Below, one piece after another: positions 18,130 through 27,568 of a stretch of 64,000 nucleotides of DNA. The position numbers were made by a program, and so were the translations under genes. Below the pieces are notes generated by a model that saw nothing but the letters and a program-made list of their open reading frames with translations, had not been told where the DNA came from and made no database searches. The stretch is from Desulfurococcaceae archaeon AG1 (GTDB lineage: Archaea > Thermoproteota > Thermoprotei_A > Sulfolobales > AG1): assembly GCA_003116855.1 (NCBI GenBank), contig BEWT01000003.1, positions 1-64,000 on the forward strand, in the 5' to 3' direction. The stretch's first letter is position 1. Each line of letters starts with the position of its first letter.

Positions 18130-18377
18130 TTCCCATTACCCAGCAGCTGGTTTCTCCCATCTCTGTGGGATTATGGTTTTGAACCTGTTCAGTATTAAAT
18201 TTACAATGTCCTTAGCATTACTTCTAATGCTACCCAGAATTAGTTATGAAGATCAGCCATAGATTTCTTTAGTAATATTCGCATGAATGAGGCTCCTCTA
18301 CAGTTTTTAACTCAGACTGGCCCAATAACATGGGTCTTGGTTTTAAGGGCTCTTGTAGACATTTAGCTGGGATTTGG

Positions 18378-19307
18378 ATGTCCTGGCACAGGATCTCGAG
18401 GGATGTTTACTCTATAGAGGTGGGTCCCCAGGGATGTGAGGGCTATATACAATCATATATAGTTATAGGTCCTGAACAGGGGGTAGCGATCATAGATCCT
18501 GGTCCTAGGAATTCGGCTGAAAGGCTCCTTAACGGTTTGAGGGAGCTGGGGGTTGATTTCAAGAATGTTAAACACATAATCCTTACCCATATACACCTAG
18601 ATCATGGTGGCGGTGCTGCTACTGTTGCTAAGAGAATAGGAAATGCTACTGTTTATGTGCATCCCGTGGGTTATAGACACGTGATCGATCCCAGCAAGCT
18701 GTGGGCAGCGTCTAGAGAGGTTCTCGGAAGAGTTGCCGAGATCTATGGTGAGCCTGAGAGGGGCGAGGGTATCATGGTTAGAGAGCTCCACGACGGCTCC
18801 GAGATCCTGCTCGATGGTGTGAGGCTTAAGGTGATCCACACGCCTGGGCATGCTTCACACCATCTATCGATATACTCAGAGGATCTAGACATGCTTTTCG
18901 CGGGAGACGCTGCTGGGATCTATGTTCCTCCAGAGGATCTCATCTACCCCACAACCCCTCCCCCGTTTAGATATCAACAATACCTCGAATCCCTAGACAA
19001 AATGATCCAGATCAAGCCAGAGGCTGTAGCCTTCCCACACATGGGTGTGAGGATCGGCTCAAGTATTCTTGAAAAGGCTAGGAGCCAGATTATAGCCTGG
19101 TTCGAGCTCGCACTAAGAGGAGCCGAAAGCCTCGACGAGATCCTCAAGATCGAGGCAAACCTGAAGAAATACTTAGAAAAGGGTGGAAGGAGCGATATGT
19201 GTAGAGAGGTTGAGGGAAAGAACCTAGAAATCACAATTAAGGGGCTTAGAGAAGAAGCCCTCAGGATCTCCTCAAGCCCTACCCAGCCTGGGATCCGTTT
19301 TTCGTAG
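18378..19307 (+). CDS. Metallo-beta-lactamase-fold hydrolase
   Basis: About 309 residues. The zinc motif LTHIHLDHGGG, then HVIHTPGHASHHLS-like histidine region (HTPGHASHH) and FAGDAAG give the usual two-metal MBL site. The C-terminal 80 residues are helical and charged. The closest general group is the glyoxalase-II-like hydrolases. ATG 18378 gives the typical start MSWHRISRDVYSIEV and has GGGATTTGG upstream; a longer form from ATG 18330 is possible and also has a TATA in range. Substrate unknown. Confidence 0.8.
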   Translation: MSWHRISRDVYSIEVGPQGCEGYIQSYIVIGPEQGVAIIDPGPRNSAERLLNGLRELGVDFKNVKHIILTHIHLDHGGGAATVAKRIGNATVYVHPVGYRHVIDPSKLWAASREVLGRVAEIYGEPERGEGIMVRELHDGSEILLDGVRLKVIHTPGHASHHLSIYSEDLDMLFAGDAAGIYVPPEDLIYPTTPPPFRYQQYLESLDKMIQIKPEAVAFPHMGVRIGSSILEKARSQIIAWFELALRGAESLDEILKIEANLKKYLEKGGRSDMCREVEGKNLEITIKGLREEALRISSSPTQPGIRFS

Positions 19308-19670
19308 CATTTATATTATAACAAGGCTTTGGCTAAAAATGGGGTTCAAGCGTAGTAACCCTATTTATTAGGGCATATAGCATTCATCAATAGTATCATT
19401 TCTGTTAGACTGTTCTCTTATTGATATTCATTATGCTCTGATTCAGAATGTTTTCATGACGAGCTGGATTCTATTCCTATATCGACCTGGATAGTGACGA
19501 AAGCAAGCCCCAAACCATCTAGAAGATAGTTTCTCGGTAGATGGGATCTCTATGCTGTTGGACTCGATCACAACTTATTAACGTACAGAGTCAGGAGTCC
19601 TTGCAGGTGAAGCAAAAGTCCCGGATATAAAAGAAAGAATATCAAAAATATCTAGGGATAAAAGGTTAAG
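19308..19670. other. Long intergenic region, no feature identified
   Basis: About 360 bp with no frame that looks coding and no tRNA or snoRNA-like signature that I can support. The last 50 bp are A-rich (AAAAGAAAGAATATCAAAAATATC) and probably hold the promoter of the following gene. Confidence 0.4.
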
Positions 19671-20318
19671 ATGAGAATTGCCGTGATCTTCCTATTGATC
19701 CTCGCGATCCTCTATCTAGCTGCTATAGTGCTCTATATATATAACACCAGCACCGCGATAAGCAGTAGAGCCAGCATGGGGGAAACCCCTAACCTGGGAA
19801 ATCTGCCTAGGAATCTTACCGGTGAGGATCTATATCTAACCTATAGGGTGGATGGCTATGTTGATATCAATGGGAGTTTGATCTATATAAATAACGTTAT
19901 GGTGAATATACTAGCGAGATATACACGAGCCCCAGAGATTAATACTACTAGCAATGCAACAGCTGTAAATATAACACAGACGGCTTATTATAAGGTCTCT
20001 GCAATCGGTGATCAGGCAATCAGATGGGCACTAGAGCGGCTTATAACAACAAGCTATAACATATCCCAAAACGCCTCGCTAGCAGAGGGCTGGGAAGCTA
20101 ATAGTATAAGCGATATATTTGGAAACCTCTCGCTATTCACAAGAACAGGCGAGGGACAACTGCCAGGAGCGTCTGGAATAACCTATACGGAGTACTCGTT
20201 AAACACCGATAGCGGGGTAATAATCATAAGGATCATGAAGAACCAGGGGATCCCGCTAGAGTGTGTGGTAAACACTACATGGGGTAATCTTAGGTTTAAA
20301 CTCATAAGCGCCTCATAA
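19671..20318 (+). CDS. Membrane-anchored extracellular protein of unknown function
   Basis: 215 residues: one N-terminal hydrophobic helix (residues 4-24) and an extracellular remainder with about ten N-x-S/T sequons (for example NLTG, NTTSNATAVNIT, NASL). This suggests an N-glycosylated surface protein anchored by its signal segment. The C-terminus has a beta-like pattern (YTEYSLNTDSGVIIIRIM). No known domain. It stands alone before psmA. Confidence 0.6.
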   Translation: MRIAVIFLLILAILYLAAIVLYIYNTSTAISSRASMGETPNLGNLPRNLTGEDLYLTYRVDGYVDINGSLIYINNVMVNILARYTRAPEINTTSNATAVNITQTAYYKVSAIGDQAIRWALERLITTSYNISQNASLAEGWEANSISDIFGNLSLFTRTGEGQLPGASGITYTEYSLNTDSGVIIIRIMKNQGIPLECVVNTTWGNLRFKLISAS

Positions 20319-20478
20319 CCATAGATCTACTGTCTATCCATCCAGCCTATTATGTATTTATCGGTACTATCAGCGATCCCTACTACATAGCAAGCTTCCC
20401 CGATACACTTGTAAGGATACCTGTAGTTCGATAACCCTGCGTGGTTTTGCTAATATATTATCTTGAGCGTTAAGAATA

Positions 20479-21222
20479 GTGGTGCAGAGAATGGCGTTCG
20501 GGCCAGCGGGAATGGGATATGATAGGGCTATAACTATATTCTCGCCAGATGGGAAGCTATACCAGGTTGAATATGCCTCAGTAGCTGTGAGGCAGGGGTG
20601 GACTGTTATTGGACTTAGGGGTAAGGATTCAGGTGTTCTGATCTCTGAGAAGAGACAGCAATTCAGCCTAATGGATCTAAAATCTCTAGAGAAGATCTTC
20701 ATAATAGACGCCCATGTAGGGGCATCTTTCGCAGGGCTTGGTGCTGATGGGAGGGTTCTTGTTGACTATGCGAGAAGGGTTGCAGCTAACCATCGCTTCC
20801 TCTACGACGAACCAATAGATCTAGAGACTCTTGTTAGGAGCGTAGGAGATCTGAAACAGATCTTCACACAACAAGGCGGGGTAAGGCCTTTCGGGGTCTC
20901 GCTAATATTCGTTGGCTATGATAGAAAGGGGATCCATGTCTATAGGACAGAACCTAACGGGCTCTACTTCCAATACCTAGCAGTCGCCGTAGGCTCAGGC
21001 GAACAGGTTGTGCATGAGTTCCTGGAGAAGAACTACAAGAGAGATCTAGGCTTAGAGGATCTCGTGTTACTTGGGTTGAGAGCGATGAGCGCGGCATCTG
21101 AGCAGCCTCTAACGGTTGAGAGGCTTGAGATAGGCTATATAACAGAGAGCGAGAAGATCTTTAGGAAAATGAGTGACGACGAGATAAGGGGGTATCTCTC
21201 GAAGCTCGGTGTCACCTCTTGA
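20479..21222 (+). CDS. psmA: Archaeal 20S proteasome alpha subunit
   Basis: 247 residues with the alpha signature [21 protein letters not shown], including the gate-forming N-terminus. The conserved [13 protein letters not shown] follows mid-protein. The C-terminal charged helix ([13 protein letters not shown]) is present. The start is GTG 20479 or ATG 20491. It is the first gene of a tight operon with SBDS and the exosome subunits, the widespread archaeal superoperon. Confidence 0.96.
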   Translation: MVQRMAFGPAGMGYDRAITIFSPDGKLYQVEYASVAVRQGWTVIGLRGKDSGVLISEKRQQFSLMDLKSLEKIFIIDAHVGASFAGLGADGRVLVDYARRVAANHRFLYDEPIDLETLVRSVGDLKQIFTQQGGVRPFGVSLIFVGYDRKGIHVYRTEPNGLYFQYLAVAVGSGEQVVHEFLEKNYKRDLGLEDLVLLGLRAMSAASEQPLTVERLEIGYITESEKIFRKMSDDEIRGYLSKLGVTS

Positions 21223-21914
21223 GTAGGGAGTATATTATAGTGAGATTCGAGAAGGATGGGAAGAGATTCGAGATCCTAGCCGATCCTGACAAGGTTCTCG
21301 AATATAGGGAGGGTAAGAAGATACCGCTCTCAGAGGTTGTTTATGGTGATTTCATATATAAGGATGCTAGGAAGGGTCTCAAAGCCTCGCCATCAGATAT
21401 AGAGAAGGTCTTCGGAACACAGGATACCTCGAAAGTAATGCACGAGATCCTTGTTAAGGGCGAGATACAGCTCACAACAGAGCAGAGGAGGAAAATGATA
21501 GAGGCTAAGAGGAAAATGATCATAACGTATATTGCTAGGAACTCCATAGATCCTGTGACCAAGAAGCCTGTACCCCCTGCAAGGATAGAAGCCGCTATGG
21601 AGCAAGCCAGGGTTTCGATAGATATTAACAAGGGGGTTGAGGAGCAGGCTATAGAGATCGTCAAAGCTATCTCAAAGATCATACCGATAAAGATGGCAAT
21701 AGCACTCCTAAGGATCAGGATCCCTGGGGATTATGCCAGCAAGGTTCACCAAACGATCACAAGGCTCGGCGAGGTTCGTAGAAGCCAGTGGCTAAGCGAC
21801 GGAGGTCTCGAGGTTGAGATAGCAATCCCAGCTGGACTGCAGGGCGATGTTATAGATAGGGTTTCCAAACTAACCCACGGATCTGCACAGATCAGTGTTG
21901 TCGAGGTGAGATAA
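21219..21914 (+). CDS. Ribosome maturation protein SBDS (Sdo1)
   Basis: 231 residues. The N-terminal FYSH domain is seen ([43 protein letters not shown]), followed by the helical middle ([23 protein letters not shown] with the RIEAAMEQ helix) and the C-terminal ferredoxin-like domain ending in VEVR. It releases aIF6 from the large subunit in the family. It starts at TTG 21219 overlapping the psmA stop. Its TAA (21912-21914) is followed without any gap by the in-frame CTG that seems to begin rrp4. Confidence 0.94.
   Translation: MSREYIIVRFEKDGKRFEILADPDKVLEYREGKKIPLSEVVYGDFIYKDARKGLKASPSDIEKVFGTQDTSKVMHEILVKGEIQLTTEQRRKMIEAKRKMIITYIARNSIDPVTKKPVPPARIEAAMEQARVSIDINKGVEEQAIEIVKAISKIIPIKMAIALLRIRIPGDYASKVHQTITRLGEVRRSQWLSDGGLEVEIAIPAGLQGDVIDRVSKLTHGSAQISVVEVR
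21903..21909 (+). promoter_or_regulatory. Shine-Dalgarno for rrp4, supports a CTG start
   Basis: GAGGTGA matches seven bases of the archaeal anti-SD complement (GGAGGTGAT). It ends five bases before CTG 21915. No ATG, GTG or TTG lies in the rrp4 frame between here and 22158. Confidence 0.6.
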
Positions 21915-22664
21915 CTGTCCCAAGATACAGCCAAACAGGGATCGATATACGTTAAGCACAGAGACATAGTCCTCCCAGGAGATCTCATAGCCTCTGGAAA
22001 CGTCTCAGTCGAGAAATACCCCTATGTCTATTGTATCGAGGGAAAGTGCTACTCAACAGTTATAGGAGTCGCAGAAGAGAGGGGGGAGAGACAGCTCAGA
22101 ATCGTCCCTCTAGAGGGTTTCTACAACCCGAGGGAGGATGATATAGTAATAGGGGTTGTGGAGGAGGTAGGGATCACAAGCGCTATTCTTGACATAAGGG
22201 CTCCTTACAAAGGGATCTTGCCAGCCTCGGAGATAGCTGGGAAGCAGTATAACCCAGCTCAGGAGCCGCTTATAAATCTAGTCTCGCCGGGAGATATCTA
22301 TCTAGCTAAGGTTGAGAGGTTCGACCTTACAAGAGATCCCTTGCTAACTCTTAAGGGAAAGGATCTTGGAAGGATTGTTGACGGAATATTGATAGAGATC
22401 GTACCAACAAGGATACCAAGGATAGTTGGTAAGAAGAAGAGCATGCTAGATATGCTTATTAAGGAAACCCAGTGCCAGGTTGTGCCAGCAGCCAACGGGA
22501 GGATCCTTATAAGAGGATGCCCCTCAAGCGATCACGAGGCTATCGCTATCAACGCTATAAAGATTATAGAGAACACGCCATATATCCAGGGGCTTACTGA
22601 AAAAATAAGAGAGTATCTAGTAATTGAGAAGGTGAGGAGAGGCCTTGTCAGAGGAGAAGGTTGA
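21915..22664 (+). CDS. rrp4: Exosome subunit Rrp4, probable CTG start
   Basis: RNA-binding cap of the exosome. The frame encodes the whole protein: N-terminal domain ([45 protein letters not shown]), S1 domain ([14 protein letters not shown]) and KH domain ([18 protein letters not shown]). A GTG at 22158 would delete the entire N-terminal domain, which is clearly present and open. Upstream there is no ATG, GTG or TTG; the first codon after the SBDS stop is CTG 21915, five bases behind a strong Shine-Dalgarno. Alternatively, read-through of the single TAA would make an SBDS-Rrp4 fusion. The end overlaps rrp41 by 20 bp. Confidence 0.9.
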   Translation: MSQDTAKQGSIYVKHRDIVLPGDLIASGNVSVEKYPYVYCIEGKCYSTVIGVAEERGERQLRIVPLEGFYNPREDDIVIGVVEEVGITSAILDIRAPYKGILPASEIAGKQYNPAQEPLINLVSPGDIYLAKVERFDLTRDPLLTLKGKDLGRIVDGILIEIVPTRIPRIVGKKKSMLDMLIKETQCQVVPAANGRILIRGCPSSDHEAIAINAIKIIENTPYIQGLTEKIREYLVIEKVRRGLVRGEG

Positions 22665-23382
22665 GGCTAAAAGGAAACTCATAGAGGGTGGAAAGAGAAG
22701 AGATGGTAGAGGACCTGAGGATATAAGGCCACTCCACTTCGAGGTAAGGGTTCTTAAAAACGCCAACGGATCCGCTCTTGTGCAGTACGGAAATACAAAA
22801 GTTCTTGCAGCGGTCTATGGACCTAGGGATCCTGGGGCTAGGAGTATGGCTCTTCCCCACAGGGCTGTGCTTAGGTGCAGATACCACATGGCTCCTTTCT
22901 CAACGCATGAGAGAAAGAGCCCTGCACCGAGTAGGAGGGAGATAGAGCTTTCAAAGGTTGTTAGAGAGGCTCTAGAGCCTGCCGTGATTACGGAGAGCTT
23001 CCCCAGAACAGCTATAGATATATTCATAGAGGTTCTCAACGCCGATGGAGGGACAAGGACTGCTGGTATAACAGCCGCCTCTCTAGCCCTAGCCGATGCT
23101 GGGATTCCTATGAGGGATCTTGTTGCAGGGATAGCTGTTGGGAAGGTTGACGGGGTTCTCGTGCTCGACATAAATGAGGAGGAGGATATGTATGGTGAGG
23201 CTGACATGCCTATGGCCTTCATGCCAAGCCTCGGACTTATAACCCTGATCCAGCTAAACGGTACTCTAAGCGAGGAGGAGTTCTGGTCAGCAATAGAGCT
23301 GGGACTTAAGGGTGCTGAGAAGGTGTATGAGGCTCAGAAAGAGGCTCTGAGAAAGAGATACGCGTCTGTAGAGCAGGTGTAG
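22645..23382 (+). CDS. rrp41: Exosome catalytic subunit Rrp41
   Basis: 245 residues, RNase PH fold. [20 protein letters not shown] opens the protein, [15 protein letters not shown] carries the RNA-binding arginine region, and [19 protein letters not shown] holds the acidic metal site of the phosphorolytic centre. [15 protein letters not shown] is the conserved substrate loop. It degrades RNA 3'-5' with phosphate as part of the hexameric ring with Rrp42. The start is TTG 22645 with GGTGAGG upstream, overlapping rrp4 by 20 bp. Confidence 0.96.
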   Translation: MSEEKVEAKRKLIEGGKRRDGRGPEDIRPLHFEVRVLKNANGSALVQYGNTKVLAAVYGPRDPGARSMALPHRAVLRCRYHMAPFSTHERKSPAPSRREIELSKVVREALEPAVITESFPRTAIDIFIEVLNADGGTRTAGITAASLALADAGIPMRDLVAGIAVGKVDGVLVLDINEEEDMYGEADMPMAFMPSLGLITLIQLNGTLSEEEFWSAIELGLKGAEKVYEAQKEALRKRYASVEQV

Positions 23383-23385
23383 CCT

Positions 23386-24219
23386 ATGTCCATAACCCCT
23401 GTTGATATACCCGTCATACCAGCCCTCAAGAGGACAGCGATACTAAACCTTCTATCAAGATCCCAGAGGATAGATGGAAGATCTCCTTCCGATACGAGAA
23501 ATATAGAGATAAGCCTGGGCGTGATACCAAATGCCAACGGATCTGCCCATGTAAAGCTCGGATTAACACAGGTTATAGCCGGGATCAAGGCAGAGATCGG
23601 GTCTCCCTTCCAAGACACTCCTAATATGGGTAACCTGATAGTTAATGCCGAGTTCGTACCGCTAGCCTCGCCAACATTCGAACCAGGCCCTCCTGATGAG
23701 AGGGCGATCGAGCTCGCAAGGATCATTGATAGATCTCTGAGGGATGTGAGGGCAATAGATCTCGAGAAACTCGTGATAATACCCGGCAGGAAGGTTTGGA
23801 ACATATTCATTGATATCTATGTAATAGATCACGACGGAAACCTCGTCGATGCCTCCTCTATAGCGACTCTAGCAGCACTACTATCGGCAAAAATACCCAG
23901 AGCGTCTGTTAACCAGGATAAGGGTGAGGTGATCCTCGATCCGGCGAATCGCGATGAGATCCCTGTGAGAAAAAGAGTTCTCACAGTGACAGTGGCAAAG
24001 ATCGAGGATCACCTAGTAGTAGATCCTTCGCTCGAAGAGGAGACCGTGGCTGATGCTCTGCTAACCATAGCCTTCTCGGAGGATGGACTGATAACAGGGA
24101 TCCAGAAGAGCGGTATGGGTACCTTTAAGCGGGAGCATTTGAAAAAAGCTATGGAACTTGCTAAAAATGCCTATAAAAGCTATATTTCCCAGATCTCTCA
24201 GTTTTTAGTCAGATCCTAG
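23386..24219 (+). CDS. rrp42: Exosome ring subunit Rrp42
   Basis: 277 residues. It is a non-catalytic RNase PH paralogue that completes the Rrp41 active site. Family marks are RIDGRSPSDTRNIEI, NANGSAHVKLGLTQVIAGI, PGPPDERAIELARIIDRSLRD and KVWNIFIDIYVIDHDGNLVDA. The acidic catalytic cluster of Rrp41 is replaced (KIEDHLVVDPSLEEE), as expected. It starts 3 bp after the rrp41 stop. It is the last gene of the superoperon and its stop is 3 bp from that of the convergent DRE-TIM gene. Confidence 0.95.
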   Translation: MSITPVDIPVIPALKRTAILNLLSRSQRIDGRSPSDTRNIEISLGVIPNANGSAHVKLGLTQVIAGIKAEIGSPFQDTPNMGNLIVNAEFVPLASPTFEPGPPDERAIELARIIDRSLRDVRAIDLEKLVIIPGRKVWNIFIDIYVIDHDGNLVDASSIATLAALLSAKIPRASVNQDKGEVILDPANRDEIPVRKRVLTVTVAKIEDHLVVDPSLEEETVADALLTIAFSEDGLITGIQKSGMGTFKREHLKKAMELAKNAYKSYISQISQFLVRS

Positions 24220-24222
24220 TAG

Positions 24223-25671
24223 CTATCTTTGATCTTTATAGCTATATGTTTGAAGACCTGTTACACTGAGCCTCGCCAGCTCTTCGAGAACGATCTCTCT
24301 GATCTCTTCATCTCTCAGGGGTTCTCGGGCTCCATTGCTATAGCGCTTAACTATCCTTTCATATATCCTCTTCACCAGCTCGCTATTCTTCTCAACCCCT
24401 ATCCCTAGCTTTCTGTTTATCCAGTAAGCTACTCCTGAGGTTCCTGAATAAGGCCCTATAAGGATCCTTGGCTCCCTGCCAATTATCCCTGGGTCGAATG
24501 ATAGATATGTAGCCGGGTTTTTCATCTGGGCATCTATATGTATCCCAGCCATGGTTGAGAATGCATTCTCACCCACTATCGGCTGGTACCTCGGCACTTC
24601 GTAACCAAGCTCTTTAAAAACCCCTGCTGCTCTCCCTATAGCTAGCGGGTTCATGCCTCCGAAGTCTCCTTTAAGCCTAGCATAGATCATTACAAGGGCT
24701 TCTATGGGTACATTACCAGCCCTCTCACCAATACCGAGGAGGGTTGCGTTGTTTATAGACGCACCATAGATCCATGCTGCAACAGCGTTCGCAACCCCCA
24801 TGTAGTAGTCGCCATGTCCGTGGAACTCTATCTGCTCAGGCTCTAACCCAGCTATTTTTCTCAGAACCCAGACTAGCTTTGGGATCGAGTATGGTAGTGT
24901 TGCGTGTGGATATGGAACCCCAACTCCTGTGGTGTCTGGGAGCTTTATGGTTATGTTAACACCATATCTCTCACCCAGCCTGATCAGCCTCCTTACCAGT
25001 GGTATTACGAGGCCTGGGACGTCTGATCTTGTCACGTCCTCCAGACTGCATCTAAGGTTTATACCGCTCTTCATGGCATATTCAGCTACATCGAGGTATT
25101 TCGCTATAGCCTGATCCCTTGTCAAACCCAGCTTATACTTTATATGTATATCCGAGATCGACATAAGCAAAACCATCTCGTCGAGCCCAGCCTCTCTAAC
25201 TCTAGCTACATCCTCCCTAGAAGCCCTCCCCCACCCAATTATCTTCGGATATCTATGCCCAAGACCCCTGAGGATCTCTACGATAAGCCTATCCCTCTCG
25301 GTATATAGGAAGAACTCGCTCCTAGAGATCCTCCCGCTACCGTTATCAAGATCCACGAGAACCTCGAAGATCTTTCTAGCCTCTTCGGTGTAAAGAGCTC
25401 TGAATGACTGTTGCCCATCCCTAAATGTCGTGTCAGTTATATATAGCTCCTCTGGCGTTAATGGATCTACAGAGATCCCGTCAAACACTACCCCAGGAGG
25501 GTTGGGCCACGAGGCTTCTTGGGGATCTATCTCTCTTATCTCATCTATACCCTCGCTCCTCAATAGGTTGAGGAATATCTCCCTAGCCCTCTTACCGAGG
25601 GTCGCTTCAATAAGGATGCACCAAAACCTCTCACTATCGCGGCTTATAAGCTTTAGCGTAATACTATCCAT
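24223..25671 (-). CDS. DRE-TIM metallolyase (isopropylmalate/homocitrate/Re-citrate synthase-like)
   Basis: 482 residues. An N-terminal extension of about 75 residues precedes a TIM barrel opening with ITDTTFRDGQQS. This is the DRE-TIM metal motif, but RDGQQ replaces the RDGEQ usual in isopropylmalate synthase. FHGHGDYYMG is the metal-histidine segment and RAGNVPIEALV is the GxGERxGN signature. There is no LeuA-type regulatory domain. The RDGQQ variant fits, from memory, a branch that includes Re-citrate synthases; together with icd in the window a citrate-forming role is possible. Citramalate or homocitrate synthesis cannot be excluded. Confidence 0.75.
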   Translation of the reverse strand: MDSITLKLISRDSERFWCILIEATLGKRAREIFLNLLRSEGIDEIREIDPQEASWPNPPGVVFDGISVDPLTPEELYITDTTFRDGQQSFRALYTEEARKIFEVLVDLDNGSGRISRSEFFLYTERDRLIVEILRGLGHRYPKIIGWGRASREDVARVREAGLDEMVLLMSISDIHIKYKLGLTRDQAIAKYLDVAEYAMKSGINLRCSLEDVTRSDVPGLVIPLVRRLIRLGERYGVNITIKLPDTTGVGVPYPHATLPYSIPKLVWVLRKIAGLEPEQIEFHGHGDYYMGVANAVAAWIYGASINNATLLGIGERAGNVPIEALVMIYARLKGDFGGMNPLAIGRAAGVFKELGYEVPRYQPIVGENAFSTMAGIHIDAQMKNPATYLSFDPGIIGREPRILIGPYSGTSGVAYWINRKLGIGVEKNSELVKRIYERIVKRYSNGAREPLRDEEIREIVLEELARLSVTGLQTYSYKDQR

Positions 25672-25831
25672 ACGTGTTGCGGTATGTTATTAGGCTAGCA
25701 TGCTTCTAACCCTGCTTTCCGTAATACCAAACCCCTGTGAAGCCCCACGCTTTACAAGCCAGCTATATATTAGTATCTAGCGGATCTTATTACATAGAGG
25801 GAGTGGTAGCCGAAAGTATTGAGGTGGTCTT

Positions 25832-26371
25832 TTGAGACTATTCTCACACATAGTGGCCGGGATAGGGGCTGGATCTATAGCCTCTATGCTATATGGAAAC
25901 CACTATGGAGCCTTTCTCTATATAGTCATTCTATCGTTTGTGATAAATATCATAATAGATCTTGGTCACACAAGGATCAGAGGTATTGTTATACGAAGCC
26001 CCTACACTCATGAGGTTCTGAACAGCATGGCGATATCGATCCTAATAGGATCTATAGTGTGGATAGCGGTCGGCAACCTATACGGAGTATCGCTATACGC
26101 ATCCCTCTTAGCATCACTCCTAATATCAGGATCACACCTACTAGGGGATCTAATAACCAGGGGCGGGATCTATGTGAGGATCGGTGCAAATATGCTTAGA
26201 ATCTCCCTCGCCGACTATAGCTATAAAGATCCCCTGGCTAACACGATCTACGTGGCGATCCTATCACTACCATTAATAATAAGCCTTGTAGGTATTGCAA
26301 GCAGCCCGAGCGAGATACCCTGGTATAGTCTAGTTGATAAGCTAGTGGGCATCTATGGAACTGCTGGCTAG
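25832..26371 (+). CDS. DUF1286-like integral membrane protein
   Basis: 179 residues with four or five membrane segments. FSHIVAGIGAGSIASMLYGN, IDLGHTRIRGIVIRSPYTHE and SGSHLLGDLITRGGIYVRIG are histidine/aspartate-bearing stretches resembling the DUF457/DUF1286 (YdjM-like) membrane hydrolase group. The conserved H and D residues near the membrane face suggest a metal site. The start is TTG 25832 with GAGGTG seven bases upstream. DUF1286 proteins also occur in archaeal plasmids and viruses, but I see no mobile element here. Confidence 0.65.
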   Translation: MRLFSHIVAGIGAGSIASMLYGNHYGAFLYIVILSFVINIIIDLGHTRIRGIVIRSPYTHEVLNSMAISILIGSIVWIAVGNLYGVSLYASLLASLLISGSHLLGDLITRGGIYVRIGANMLRISLADYSYKDPLANTIYVAILSLPLIISLVGIASSPSEIPWYSLVDKLVGIYGTAG

Positions 26372-26525
26372 CGGTTTCACTAATAGATAAAAGCCGGCTG
26401 TTAGTCGATAACCGCTCCCTATATATGATTCTTCCAAGGACTTGGGAGAATATTTAGTGAATCAAAATAAATGTAATGGGCTAATAGTTTTAAACCCTGA
26501 GCCGCTATACTATGTAGTGCTCCTC

Positions 26526-27476
26526 ATGCCCGCCAATAATCCACAGACCAGTGGTTCGGGGTCTAGTGGTGCTAGACTTCCTGTAATAAGGTTTGAAGAG
26601 GAGATGCATAACCTTGTCTCGGCTGCTAGTGAGCTCATAGAGCAGGAAAAAGAGTTTGCTGTGGTGATGGTGCTTAGATCCCAGGGATCCTCGGCCGTAA
26701 AGACAGGGGCTAAGGCTATAGTGCTTCCGGAGGGTAGGATTATAGGCTGGCTGGGCGGGTGGTGCAGCGAGAACGCAGTGCTTACAGCAGCTTTAGAGGC
26801 TCTTGAGAAGGGGACTCCCAAGATAGTGAGGCTTGTTATGAAGGGCGATGAGCTGAGGAAGATTGGGGAGGATGTTATAGAGGTTGGAACCCCGTGTGGG
26901 GGTGAGGTTGATATCTATATAGAGCCTGTATACCCAAGACTACAGCTCCTCCTAGTGGGTGATAATGAGGTGACAAGGATGCTTGCGAAGATCGGAAAGA
27001 TCCTGGGTTATAAGATTGCGGTATACGATATGATGGCAACCAAGGAGAAATACCCAGAGGCTGATATCATAATAAACTCCCCCTCATCACTCGAAAAGAT
27101 CAGGATAGATAGGAACACAATAGCAATCCTAGCCACCATGGGGAAGACATGGGTTGATGAGGAGACACTAGAGAGGCTCTTAAAAACCGATATCGGGTTA
27201 ATAGAGCTTGTATCAAGCACTAGAAGAGCACAGGAGGTTCTCAAACTACTCATTAAGAAGGGATACAAACCAGAGGATCTCAGAAGAATAGTAACACCAG
27301 CAGGGATAGATATAGGAGCCATATCGCCTGGAGAAATAGCTATCAGCGTACTAGCAGAGATCATCATGTTCCGGAGAGGAGGCAGTGGAAAAAGCATGAG
27401 GGAAGTGAAAGGAGATCCCCTCGAGATCGTTCTCAGCGCTATAGAGAGCCCAGCCCTCTCCCGGCCCGAGCAATAA
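26526..27476 (+). CDS. XdhC/CoxF-family molybdo-enzyme maturation protein
   Basis: About 316 residues. The N-terminal half has the XdhC/CoxI domain (FAVVMVLRSQGSSAVKTGAKAIV, GRIIGWLGGWCSENAV, GTPCGGEVDIYIEP). The C-terminal half has the Rossmann XdhC_C domain (LLLVGDNEVTRMLAKIGKILGY, DIGAISPGEIAISVLAEII). Members deliver sulfurated molybdopterin cytosine dinucleotide to xanthine or CO dehydrogenases. ATG 26526 is chosen because a TATA-like GTTTTAAACC is at 26483-26492; an upstream frame from 26442 overlaps this promoter. No catalytic subunit is in the window. Confidence 0.82.
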   Translation: MPANNPQTSGSGSSGARLPVIRFEEEMHNLVSAASELIEQEKEFAVVMVLRSQGSSAVKTGAKAIVLPEGRIIGWLGGWCSENAVLTAALEALEKGTPKIVRLVMKGDELRKIGEDVIEVGTPCGGEVDIYIEPVYPRLQLLLVGDNEVTRMLAKIGKILGYKIAVYDMMATKEKYPEADIIINSPSSLEKIRIDRNTIAILATMGKTWVDEETLERLLKTDIGLIELVSSTRRAQEVLKLLIKKGYKPEDLRRIVTPAGIDIGAISPGEIAISVLAEIIMFRRGGSGKSMREVKGDPLEIVLSAIESPALSRPEQ

Positions 27477-27507
27477 TACTCCTCCCTGTTATTGAATAAA
27501 CAGCTTC

Positions 27508-27523
27508 AAAAAAGATTCAAAAA
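27508..27523 (-). terminator. T-rich terminator of the GT2 gene
   Basis: On the minus strand TTTTTGAATCTTTTTT lies about 45 bp beyond the stop at 27569. Confidence 0.4.
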
Positions 27524-27568
27524 CCAGGCAAGCAGGTCTACTAATCGAGAGAGGTTTATACAAACCTA

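Noticed and set aside
18136-18246. Minus-strand 35-codon stretch ending RFKTIIPQRWEKPAAG
   Set aside because: Looks slightly protein-like and could be the tail of a decayed gene, but it has no start, a stop just upstream and no match I recognise, so no pseudogene is claimed.
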